Source of the DNA: DRVP01 sp964604045
Lineage (GTDB): Archaea; Thermoproteota; Bathyarchaeia; Bathyarchaeales; Bathycorpusculaceae
Direction of reading: 5' to 3'
Assembly (NCBI GenBank): GCA_964604045.1
Contig: CAZRXM010000046.1
Span: 1-8,706 of the forward strand
Length of the DNA stretch: 8,706 nucleotides
Positions within the stretch are counted from its first letter, which is position 1, and the number at the start of each line of letters is the position of its first letter. The notes below the pieces were generated by a model. The model saw only the letters and a program-made list of their open reading frames with translations. It was not told the origin of the DNA and ran no database searches. This document shows, piece by piece, positions 1 to 6,291 of the stretch. A program made the position numbers and the translations under genes.

Positions 1-479
1 ACCCTTGCCTCTTCAACCCCGTGGAGCACGCATGCCAGAGGCTCTGTGATGGCAGCCTCTTCATAAGATAGGTGCGGTGGAATTTCCTGCATGTTGACGC
101 GGACTATGTGGGCTGGAACTTTTATGTATTCGGCATAGGCTCCCCAGAGCCAAATCATGTTTTCGCATAGGTTGTACTTGCCTTTCTGGCACATGAAACA
201 TCGCAGGCACGGCGCACTGTTGCCTGCTCGAACCCGCATGCCTTTTTTAGGCCACTCTAAGCCTTCGCCCACTTCAACCACGTCGCCCGCCCACTCGTGT
301 CCGAAAACCGTTGGAAGCTTTATCACCCTTTCAATGTAGCCCCGCTGGAAGATTTTGAGGTCTGTCCCGCAGGTTGTGGCGGCTCTAACCCTAACGAGAA
401 CCTCGCCAGCCCCAACCTTGGGAGTTTCAACATCCTCCACCCGCAAGTCTTTTACGCCATAGAGCATTGCAGCCTTCAT
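1..479 (-). CDS. Zinc-dependent medium-chain alcohol/polyol dehydrogenase, partial (C-terminal part beyond window)
   Basis: The first 159 residues of a GroES-like, zinc-binding dehydrogenase are encoded here; the gene runs off the left edge, so the NAD-binding Rossmann half is not visible. The family oxidises alcohols or polyols to carbonyls with NAD(P). Seen in the translation: a TCGTDLK motif with the catalytic zinc ligand Cys37, GHE at 60-62, four structural-zinc cysteines at 91, 94, 97 and 105, and an ITEPLAC segment near residue 146 that resembles sorbitol, threonine and butanediol dehydrogenases. The ATG at 479 lies four bases after the stop of the upstream dehydrogenase, so the two are probably co-transcribed. 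A weak GGGTAGG ribosome site overlaps the end of that gene. The family is secure; the substrate cannot be assigned. Confidence 0.9.
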   Translation of the reverse strand, partial: MKAAMLYGVKDLRVEDVETPKVGAGEVLVRVRAATTCGTDLKIFQRGYIERVIKLPTVFGHEWAGDVVEVGEGLEWPKKGMRVRAGNSAPCLRCFMCQKGKYNLCENMIWLWGAYAEYIKVPAHIVRVNMQEIPPHLSYEEAAITEPLACVLHGVEEAR

Positions 480-483
480 CAGT

Positions 484-1512
484 TTACATCCTACCCAGCA
501 CAATTACTTTTAGGCTTCTCTTATCTTCAAGGGCTGTATTAAAGGCTTTGGCCGTCTCCGTCAGCGGGTAGCGGTGGGTTATTAAGCCCCCAACCTTTAA
601 CCTTCCGCTTTCAATAAGCTTTAGGGCTTCTCTAGTTTCAATGTGGGATGTGGAGTAGGATGGGACAATGTGCAGTTCGTTGAAGAAAACATGTTTCAAG
701 CTAAGCTCCAAAAGCTCTCCTGGAGGTGTTGGGGCGAAAACGCATAGTTTTCCACCTCTCCTGAGGACGCTAACCCCGGCCTTGTAAGCCTCTATGCTTG
801 GCGCCGTTACAACAGCCAAGTCTACCCCCCTCCCGCTGGTTTCAGCCATAACCACGTTAGCCAAGCTTGTCTTCTGCGGGTTGACGGCGACGTCTGCGCC
901 GAACTTTTGAGCATATTCGAGGCGTGGTTCAACCAAGTCGCTTACAATAACTTTGCTTGCGCCGAAGACCTTCGAAAGCGCCACGTGGATTATGCCCGTG
1001 GCGCCGGCGCCTATAACTGCCACTGTGTCGCCGCTTTGGATCCCGCATTTTTTAAGCGCTCTTATACAGCATCCCACGGGCTCTATGAAAGTTGCCTCCT
1101 CGAAGGAGAGGTTTCCCGGAATCTTAAGCGTGTCAAGCTTGAGGTTTGAGGCTGGAACTTTGAAGTATTCTGCAAATCCTCCCGGGACTATGTTTGTTCT
1201 GTGGAACTGTTCGCATAGGGTGAAGTCGCCCCGCTGGCAGTAGTGGCATTTGAGGCAAGCAACATGGTGGTGGACAAAAACCTTGTCTCCAATATCAAAG
1301 CCCTCCACGTCTTCGCCCTTCTCAACGATTACGCCGGAGGGCTCATGCCCCAGAACGAGAGGCGCCCGGCTCCTTAAATACCAGTCCATAAGGTCTGAGC
1401 CGCATATGCCACAAGCTCTCATTTCGACAAGAATCTCGCCGCGTCCAACTTCAGGAACGGGGACATCCTCAATTCTTATGTCTTTTTGGCTGTAATAGAC
1501 TGCGGCTTTCAT
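484..1512 (-). CDS. Zinc-dependent medium-chain alcohol dehydrogenase (sorbitol/butanediol dehydrogenase-like)
   Basis: A complete 342-residue zinc-binding dehydrogenase, of normal length for the family, predicted to oxidise an alcohol or polyol with NAD in the cytoplasm. The N-terminal GroES-like domain has catalytic zinc ligand Cys37 (CGICGSD), GHE at 55-57 and structural-zinc cysteines at 86, 89, 92 and 100. The Rossmann domain has GAGATG at 168-173 and Asp192 at the end of the second strand, which favours NAD over NADP. The open frame extends to a GTG at 1530, but the ATG at 1512 is preferred: it follows a strong GGGAGG ribosome site about ten bases away, and MKAAVYY aligns with the start of the neighbouring paralogue. 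It is the first gene of a two-gene operon. The substrate is unknown. Confidence 0.93.
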   Translation of the reverse strand: MKAAVYYSQKDIRIEDVPVPEVGRGEILVEMRACGICGSDLMDWYLRSRAPLVLGHEPSGVIVEKGEDVEGFDIGDKVFVHHHVACLKCHYCQRGDFTLCEQFHRTNIVPGGFAEYFKVPASNLKLDTLKIPGNLSFEEATFIEPVGCCIRALKKCGIQSGDTVAVIGAGATGIIHVALSKVFGASKVIVSDLVEPRLEYAQKFGADVAVNPQKTSLANVVMAETSGRGVDLAVVTAPSIEAYKAGVSVLRRGGKLCVFAPTPPGELLELSLKHVFFNELHIVPSYSTSHIETREALKLIESGRLKVGGLITHRYPLTETAKAFNTALEDKRSLKVIVLGRM

Positions 1513-1513
1513 T

Positions 1514-1531
1514 CGTGAGTCGCCTCCCACG
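1514..1531 (-). promoter_or_regulatory. Possible hairpin covering the ribosome site of the dehydrogenase operon
   Basis: On the minus strand this 18-base stretch can fold into a six-pair stem (CGUGGG with CUCACG read across the loop, including one G-U pair) and a six-base loop. It ends one base before the ATG at 1512. The GGGAGG ribosome site lies in the stem and loop, so folding would hide it. The pairing is read directly from the sequence; a regulatory role is inferred, and a stem this short could arise by chance. Confidence 0.3.
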
Positions 1532-1555
1532 CCTTGTTTTCGAGTGTTTGCATAT

Positions 1556-1566
1556 AGCTTTTATAC
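1556..1566 (-). promoter_or_regulatory. Archaeal TATA-box promoter of the dehydrogenase operon
   Basis: Read on the minus strand, this is GTATAAAAGCT, a good archaeal TATA element. It lies about 50 bases before the ATG at 1512. A start site about 26 bases downstream would fall near 1536, giving a short leader that still contains the GGGAGG ribosome site. The same AT-rich block read the other way can serve the plus-strand envelope operon, so this is probably a shared divergent promoter. Confidence 0.5.
1558..1565 (+). promoter_or_regulatory. Archaeal TATA-box promoter of the envelope operon
   Basis: CTTTTATA lies about 45 bases before the ATG at 1608. The usual archaeal spacing would put the transcription start near 1588-1592 and leave a leader of about 15-20 bases. 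It overlaps the TATA element of the oppositely oriented dehydrogenase operon, so the two directions may compete for one TBP/TFB site. Confidence 0.45.
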
Positions 1567-1607
1567 AACTTTGTGCGAGAATTAGCCAAACTGTGGCTGG
1601 TGCCTAT

Positions 1608-1919
1608 ATGAAAATTGAGAAAGCTGAGCTTGTTGCTTACATCCTAATAGTTGCGGGTTTGCTTCTGTTGATCTTCACCTTCGTAATGGCTTTCCTCATG
1701 CTGACCTCTGTTGTAGCGGTTACAACAAATCTCGATCTTTCAAAGGCCCTTGGAGAAATCCTTGGACCAATAGCTGAAGCCATCATAAAAGTGATGTTTC
1801 TAGGGGTTATGGGTTGGACAGGTTCCGTTGCAACCATGAGGGGTATACAACTTTACAAAGAGTCTAGACCAACTGCGCAAACGCCAAAAACAGAGGAAAA
1901 AACAGCCAAAAAAGCCTGA
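1608..1919 (+). CDS. Small two-helix membrane protein of unknown function
   Basis: A 103-residue protein I do not recognise. Two hydrophobic segments are evident, about residues 8-32 and 54-77, separated by a short stretch that looks amphipathic (NLDLSKALGEIL). The last 20 residues are polar and lysine-rich (ending KTAKKA) and probably lie in the cytoplasm, which would place both termini inside. The frame is open upstream to 1515, but those codons cross the promoter region and look non-coding. The ATG at 1608 gives a natural start, with a weak GGTG ribosome site just before it. It is the first gene of a three-gene plus-strand cluster whose other members are also membrane or exported proteins, so a shared envelope role is plausible but unproven. 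Confidence 0.75.
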   Translation: MKIEKAELVAYILIVAGLLLLIFTFVMAFLMLTSVVAVTTNLDLSKALGEILGPIAEAIIKVMFLGVMGWTGSVATMRGIQLYKESRPTAQTPKTEEKTAKKA

Positions 1920-1941
1920 AAGGCTTCACGGTGGACGAGGT

Positions 1942-2709
1942 TTGCGGCTAACCATTAGAGCCATAGGATTCACCGTGACGCTTTTATGGATAATAACCCT
2001 AACCCTACCAGTCTCAGTAGCCCTCTCCCTTCTAAAACTAGCTGAAGGTAAAAACCTAGGCATTCAGGAACCCATGTTTACGTTCACTAACGGAAACCTC
2101 TCGTTAACTATGCCTCTTTACATAAACAACACAGGCTTCTATGACATTTCAGAAGCAAACGTGCAAGTCAAAATATGTAAGGCGAACATTGTCCTTGCTG
2201 AAGTTTCGGAAACTCTGCCGGATATTCCGGCTGGTCAAATGGTTGAAGCCAACTGTAGTTTCACGGCAAGCCTTGAAGAGATTTTCCAAAAAGATAGAAC
2301 GCTTTTAACCGAGGACGCGGATTTAAATGTGAACGCGTCCCTTCATTTTAGGGTTGCCCACCTCATGGCCTTCAACATAGCAAGCGTTTCCGCCACCCAG
2401 TGGGGTGCACCGTTCCACAACTTGACAGTCTACGGCGAAACCTACAATGAAACAAGCCACGTCCTCTCTTTTTACGTAAGCTTCAACAACCATGCCTCTT
2501 TCTTCGTGGATGGCCCCCTCGCGGTAAGCATAATTAACTTAGATAACGAAATTGTAGGAGCATCCTCGTTAAATCTAAACGTCCAGCCTGGAGAGGCTTT
2601 CTTGGAGCTTGTTGAGGTGGCTGTCAACCCGCAGAAAATGACGAGCAGCGTCTTCATTCGGCTCTCCTTCGCTAACCTGGAGATTTTAGGGAGGCTTGTT
2701 CAGCCATGA
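1942..2709 (+). CDS. Membrane-anchored or secreted beta-rich protein with two similar domains, unknown function
   Basis: A 255-residue protein with an N-terminal hydrophobic segment (about residues 7-31) that could be a signal peptide or membrane anchor. The rest is rich in predicted beta strand and holds several N-glycosylation sequons (for example Asn52-Leu-Ser, Asn62-Asn-Thr, NCS, NAS, NLT, NET), which fits exposure outside an archaeal cell. Two halves, about 45-140 and 150-245, share a layout: a hydrophobic strand, an Asn-rich turn, a short conserved-looking core, then a Pro-Gly or Pro-Ala-Gly turn (IPAGQ and VQPGE) before a final strand pair. This suggests duplicated immunoglobulin-like domains, possibly of the LEA14 type; that is inference. 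The start is TTG at 1942, the only sensible in-frame start, with GGTG at 1930-1933 as ribosome site. The stop overlaps the next gene's ATG. Confidence 0.75.
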   Translation: MRLTIRAIGFTVTLLWIITLTLPVSVALSLLKLAEGKNLGIQEPMFTFTNGNLSLTMPLYINNTGFYDISEANVQVKICKANIVLAEVSETLPDIPAGQMVEANCSFTASLEEIFQKDRTLLTEDADLNVNASLHFRVAHLMAFNIASVSATQWGAPFHNLTVYGETYNETSHVLSFYVSFNNHASFFVDGPLAVSIINLDNEIVGASSLNLNVQPGEAFLELVEVAVNPQKMTSSVFIRLSFANLEILGRLVQP

Positions 2710-3176
2710 ATGAGCTTCAGCATGGTTTCAACCGTCGAAGGTTCGCTTTAAGGGTTGCCAGAGCCTTTCTCATTACGGCTGGATACGCTGTTTTCTGGCT
2801 TATAGTTTGGTTTTTAACTTCCATGTTTCTAGCACGTTTCCCAAACTTTAACAGGCTTTTCTCGGTTTTAGCCGGAGGACTGCTTTTCTTCACGTTTGCC
2901 ATGACGCTTACAGAGGGCACGATATACAAGCACATTTTAGCGATGGTCCGAGCCTTTTTCCTCATAGTATACCTTACCTACGCAACTAACGGCGGAACCT
3001 TAACCATAAACCTTGAAAATTTAACATTCACTGTCGAGTTTGTCCCCTTACTCGCCTTAATGGTTGTGATAAATCTTCTGGAAGTTGCAAGGGGGCTTCT
3101 TCAAGCAATAGATTTTGCAGCCAAAAGTCCAAAAGACGAAGTTACGCAAAACTTGGAAATTCAAGGTGCTGTTTGA
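2706..3176 (+). CDS. Four-helix membrane protein of unknown function
   Basis: A 156-residue integral membrane protein I do not recognise. Hydrophobic segments lie at about 20-43, 51-69, 77-94 and 108-128. The N-terminus is basic (FNRRRFALRVAR), which by the positive-inside rule places it in the cytoplasm, and the polar tail also ends inside. A polar loop of about 13 residues (NGGTLTINLENLT, with one sequon) would face outward between helices three and four. The ATG overlaps the previous stop codon (ATGA), implying translational coupling, and GGGAGG at 2689-2694 gives a ribosome site. The last 35 bases are also the 3' end of the E2 gene on the other strand. The neighbours suggest it works with the two preceding envelope proteins. 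Confidence 0.78.
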   Translation: MNELQHGFNRRRFALRVARAFLITAGYAVFWLIVWFLTSMFLARFPNFNRLFSVLAGGLLFFTFAMTLTEGTIYKHILAMVRAFFLIVYLTYATNGGTLTINLENLTFTVEFVPLLALMVVINLLEVARGLLQAIDFAAKSPKDEVTQNLEIQGAV

Positions 3177-4245
3177 CTTTTTGAAGGAATTTCGCCGCAG
3201 GCGCTCCGTCTATTACCCTGTGGTCGTAGGAGAGGCTTAACATGACGATTGGTTTGGTCTCTATTCTCCCGTCTTGTGAAACCACAGGCTTCTTGACGAT
3301 TTTTCCAACGCCTAGGATGGCTGCTTCCGGTGGGTTGATTATCGGCGTGAAGAATTCCACGTCATACACGCCAAGGTTTGAAACTGTGAAGGTTCCACCG
3401 CTCACCTCCTCCCTTTTCAGCTTCCCCTCTCTAGCCTTTTCCACCAAGTCTTTTAGGGCGACGTCTATCTCCTTCAGGGACTTTTTGTCGGCGTTGTGGA
3501 TCACCGGAACCACTAGGCCGCGGTCCGTGGCAACGGCCACACCTATGTTTATGTCCTCGAAAACCTTGATTTTATCATCTTCAACTGTTGAGTTCACGAT
3601 GGGGTTTTCAACTAGAGCCTTCGCCGCGGCCGCCACGATGATGGCTGTATAGGACACTTGAAGTTTTTCGTGGAGTTCAATAGCCTTTGAGAAGTCAACA
3701 CTCGTGGCCACCGTGCTGTGGGGTGCTGTTCTGAAGCTCATGGAAACCCTCTCAGCCGTGGTCTTCCTGTAACCGCTTAAAGGTATAACCTCCCTAACTT
3801 TGGGCGTCACTACCCTAGACTCTTCAATGAACCGCCTGACATCCTCCTCGACGATGCGTCCTCCTGGACCTGTGCCCCTAATAAGGGACAAGTCTATTCC
3901 ATACTCTCTGGCTAAACGTTTAGCCGCAGGAGATGCGAGGATCCGCTCTTTAACCCTTTCAACTTTTCCGGGCTTTGCCTCCAATTCTTCCGTTGGAATT
4001 TGCTCGTCTGGAGCGGTTATTATGGCTATGACCGCGTCTACGGGAGCCTCCTCCCCCTCTTTCACAAGTATTTTCCGGAGGATGCCTGAAGCCGGCGCCT
4101 CCAGATCATAGGTGGCTTTTTCCGAAATTATCTCAACTATGGGTTCGCCCTTTTCAACGGCTTCGCCTTCACGTTTATACCACTTTCCAACGCTTCCAGT
4201 TCTCATGGTTAAGCTTAGTTTCGGCATAATAACCTTTGTGACCAT
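3142..4245 (-). CDS. 2-oxoacid dehydrogenase complex E2, dihydrolipoamide acyltransferase
   Basis: The 367-residue core of a pyruvate, branched-chain or acetoin dehydrogenase complex; it moves the acyl group from E1 to CoA on a lipoyl arm. Domains in order: one lipoyl domain (residues 1-78) with the modifiable Lys43 in SEKATYD; a peripheral subunit-binding domain (about 103-139, from SPAAKRLA to GGRIVEEDV) that docks E1 or E3; and the acyltransferase domain (about 152-367) with the catalytic motif DHRVIDG, His342 and Asp346. All key residues are present. The linkers are short (about 24 and 12 residues), making the protein compact compared with many bacterial E2 chains. The ATG lies one base after the E1 beta stop; GGAG inside that gene's end is the likely ribosome site. 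Acyl specificity cannot be read from the sequence. Confidence 0.95.
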   Translation of the reverse strand: MVTKVIMPKLSLTMRTGSVGKWYKREGEAVEKGEPIVEIISEKATYDLEAPASGILRKILVKEGEEAPVDAVIAIITAPDEQIPTEELEAKPGKVERVKERILASPAAKRLAREYGIDLSLIRGTGPGGRIVEEDVRRFIEESRVVTPKVREVIPLSGYRKTTAERVSMSFRTAPHSTVATSVDFSKAIELHEKLQVSYTAIIVAAAAKALVENPIVNSTVEDDKIKVFEDINIGVAVATDRGLVVPVIHNADKKSLKEIDVALKDLVEKAREGKLKREEVSGGTFTVSNLGVYDVEFFTPIINPPEAAILGVGKIVKKPVVSQDGRIETKPIVMLSLSYDHRVIDGAPAAKFLQKVKQHLEFPSFA

Positions 4246-4246
4246 T

Positions 4247-5236
4247 CTAGACGATCTCCTTAACAGCCCTTATTATCGCCTTCTCGTCTGGAATCACATA
4301 CTGCTCCAAGGGCGGGCTGAAGGGTATCGGTGTGTCCGGTTCAGCCACTCGCTTGATGGGAGCGTCCAAATAGTCTATGGCTTCCTCAGCCACCATGGCA
4401 GCTATTTCGGCTGTCACACCCGCCGTTTTACAGTCTTCGCTTACAACAACAAGCCTCCCAGTCTTTTTAACCGAGTTGATTATCGCCTTCTTATCCAGGG
4501 GCGTCAAAGTTCTAGGGTCAACAACTTCGACGCTTATGCCCTCTTTGGCGAGGATTTCAGCCGCCTTTAAAGCCTTATGAACCATGTAAAGCGTAGCCAC
4601 AACCGTGACGTCGCTTCCCTCCCTCTTAACGTCAGCTGCTCCGAAGGGAATCGTGTACTCATCTTCTGGGACTTCACCTTCAACTGAGTAGAGCAGCTTA
4701 TGCTCGCAGAAAACAACGGGATTATCTCCGCGGATAGCGGTTTTAAGCAAGCCCTTCGCGTCGTAGGGTGTTGAAGGAACAGCCACGTACAGGCCTGGAA
4801 CATGCATGAACCAAGCCTCTAAACACTGCGAGTGGTGGGCTGCAATGTTTACGCCGCCGCCGAAAGGAGTCCTAATCACAAGGGGCACTTTCACCTGCCC
4901 GCCGAACATATACCTGAGCTTGGCAGCCTGGTTGGCTATCTGGTCCATGGCTAGAGCTGTTAAGTCTCCAAACATTATTTCAGCGACGGGTCTCATTCCA
5001 GTTATGGCAGCCCCCACCGCCACACCGATTATGGCGGACTCGGATATAGGTGTGTCCCTGACCCTTTCGTCTCCAAACTCCTCAGCTAAGCCCTCCGTCA
5101 CTTTGAAGGCTCCGCCCCAGTTTCTGCCAATATCCTCGCCCAAAAGGAAAACTGTGGGATCCCTTCGCATCTCCTCCCTCAAAGCCTCGCGGAGGGCTTC
5201 CCGATAAGTTATCCTCCTCAAGCCTCTCAGCCTCAT
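4247..5236 (-). CDS. 2-oxoacid dehydrogenase complex E1 component, beta subunit
   Basis: The 329-residue beta subunit of the thiamine-diphosphate-dependent E1, which decarboxylates the 2-oxoacid (or cleaves acetoin) together with the alpha subunit. The pyrimidine-binding domain comes first: GED at 33-35, the DTPISE motif with Glu66 expected to activate the cofactor, and HHSQ at 134-137 with the conserved active-site histidine. The transketolase C-terminal domain follows (about 200-325, with VVDPRTLTPLD). Length and motifs are normal for the family. The ATG follows the E1 alpha TGA with no gap, and no clear ribosome site precedes it, so translation probably depends on reinitiation after E1 alpha. 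The stop codon is TAG. Confidence 0.96.
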   Translation of the reverse strand: MRLRGLRRITYREALREALREEMRRDPTVFLLGEDIGRNWGGAFKVTEGLAEEFGDERVRDTPISESAIIGVAVGAAITGMRPVAEIMFGDLTALAMDQIANQAAKLRYMFGGQVKVPLVIRTPFGGGVNIAAHHSQCLEAWFMHVPGLYVAVPSTPYDAKGLLKTAIRGDNPVVFCEHKLLYSVEGEVPEDEYTIPFGAADVKREGSDVTVVATLYMVHKALKAAEILAKEGISVEVVDPRTLTPLDKKAIINSVKKTGRLVVVSEDCKTAGVTAEIAAMVAEEAIDYLDAPIKRVAEPDTPIPFSPPLEQYVIPDEKAIIRAVKEIV

Positions 5237-6220
5237 TCACGCGTAAACGTCTTCTAGGCCTTCTTCAGGCGTCGGGTACGGGCTTTCCATGGCGAATCGG
5301 ACAGCCTCCTCAATTTCGGCAGCAATTTCCCTTTCGATTTGCTGGGCTTCAGCCTCCGTCAAGAAGCCCAAGCCCAAGAGTTTTTCCCTGAACCTCCTTA
5401 TCGGGTCTTTGGCTAGCCAAGCTTCAACTTCTTCTTTCGGCCTGTACCTGGCAGGGTCCACGCGGGAATGACCTCTATGCCTGTAGGTTTTGCATTCTAT
5501 GAGTGTCGGTCCTTCGCCCCTCCTAGCCCTCTCAGCCGCCTTGAGGGTGGCTTCGTAAACGGCTAAAATATCGTTTCCATCGACAACAACTCCTGGAATG
5601 CCGTAGGATATAGCCCTTTCGGCGACGTTTTCTATCCGCATAACCGTTGAAACCCGAGTTCCCATGGCGTACAAGTTGTTTTCGCACACAAATATGACTG
5701 GAAGATTCCATATAGCCGCAATGTTTATGCCTTCGTGAAAAGTTCCCTGATTTGCGGCGCCTTCGCCGAAAAAGCATGCCACCACCTGGTCTGTTTTCCG
5801 AAGCTTTATGGATAAGCCAGCTCCAGCAGCTATGGGTATGCCCGCTCCCACAACACCCGTTGCGCCGAGTATGCCTATGCTGAAGTCAGCAATGTGCATG
5901 GAGCCGCCCTTACCTTTACAGTAGCCCGTCCTTTTTCCCAAAATTTCAGCCATAACCCTTTTCACGTCTGCGCCTTTAGCTATGCAGTGGCCGTGGCCTC
6001 GGTGGGTGCTCGTTATGTAATCGTCCTTCCTTAGGGCGCTGCAAACACCGACGGCAACGGCCTCCTGTCCAGTATAAAGGTGTATTGTCCCCGGGACAAG
6101 GTTTTGGGCATAGAGCTCGAAAACTTTTTCCTCAAACAGGCGAATTTTAACCATAGTCCTATACATCTCGACAAGCTTTTCCCTTGGAAGGTCCAAGGTG
6201 GACGTTGATACCGCCTCCAT
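5237..6220 (-). CDS. 2-oxoacid dehydrogenase complex E1 component, alpha subunit (acetoin/pyruvate dehydrogenase type)
   Basis: The 327-residue alpha subunit of the heterotetrameric E1. It binds thiamine diphosphate through a GEG (152-154) to NN (181-182) motif of the usual spacing. The THRGHGH segment (72-78), the KGKGGSMH segment and the GILGATGVVGAG stretch are typical of pyruvate and acetoin dehydrogenase E1 alpha. GEG in place of GDG also occurs in branched-chain enzymes, so it is not a defect. The C-terminal part carries TYRHRGHSRVDPARYR, which resembles the phosphorylation-loop region of homologues. A TTG at 6232 would add four residues, but the ATG at 6220 is preferred: the TATA element predicts transcription starting close to 6231, leaving a leader of only about ten bases. 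It is the first gene of the E1 alpha, E1 beta, E2 operon; no E3 gene is present. Confidence 0.95.
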   Translation of the reverse strand: MEAVSTSTLDLPREKLVEMYRTMVKIRLFEEKVFELYAQNLVPGTIHLYTGQEAVAVGVCSALRKDDYITSTHRGHGHCIAKGADVKRVMAEILGKRTGYCKGKGGSMHIADFSIGILGATGVVGAGIPIAAGAGLSIKLRKTDQVVACFFGEGAANQGTFHEGINIAAIWNLPVIFVCENNLYAMGTRVSTVMRIENVAERAISYGIPGVVVDGNDILAVYEATLKAAERARRGEGPTLIECKTYRHRGHSRVDPARYRPKEEVEAWLAKDPIRRFREKLLGLGFLTEAEAQQIEREIAAEIEEAVRFAMESPYPTPEEGLEDVYA

Positions 6221-6250
6221 ACTGAGATTCAACTCTCTTTATGGGTTAGA

Positions 6251-6260
6251 TGTTTTTATA
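6251..6260 (-). promoter_or_regulatory. Archaeal TATA-box promoter of the 2-oxoacid dehydrogenase operon
   Basis: Read on the minus strand this is TATAAAAACA, preceded by a purine-rich GGAATAG that could act as a BRE. Standard spacing puts the start of transcription near 6231, about ten bases before the E1 alpha ATG at 6220, so the message would have a very short leader. The same block read forward may drive the plus-strand transglutaminase-like remnant. Confidence 0.5.
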
Positions 6261-6262
6261 CT
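6253..6262 (+). promoter_or_regulatory. TATA-like promoter before the transglutaminase-like remnant
   Basis: TTTTTATACT lies about 35 bases before the ATG at 6292, and an AGGGAG ribosome site (6281-6286) sits six bases... before that ATG's immediate upstream bases. The promoter and ribosome site therefore still look intact although the gene behind them is broken. An 8-base palindrome, AACATGTT (6272-6279), lies between the TATA element and the ribosome site; whether it binds a regulator is unknown. Confidence 0.35.
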
Positions 6263-6291
6263 ATTCCATCAAACATGTTAAGGGAGAAGAC

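Noticed and set aside
1515..1607. N-terminal extension of the small membrane protein to the ATG at 1515
   Set aside because: These 31 codons span the TATA elements and overlap the ribosome site of the divergent gene; the added residues lack membrane or family character, and the ATG at 1608 fits a short archaeal leader.
3242..3652. Plus-strand open frame of 136 codons opposite E2
   Set aside because: It lies wholly inside the well-supported E2 gene, has a Ser/Thr-rich composition typical of antisense reading, and has no ribosome site or recognisable domain.
4806..5207. Plus-strand open frame of 133 codons opposite E1 beta
   Set aside because: It is an antisense shadow of the E1 beta gene, whose catalytic motifs are intact; it has no family features of its own.
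5237..6220. GEG in place of GDG in E1 alpha as a lost metal-binding residue
   Set aside because: The same GEG form occurs in functional branched-chain E1 alpha proteins, and the rest of the cofactor motif, including the spaced NN, is intact.
6272..6279. AACATGTT palindrome as a transcription-factor operator
   Set aside because: An 8-base palindrome occurs easily by chance, there is no second copy at the other promoter, and no regulator gene is nearby.
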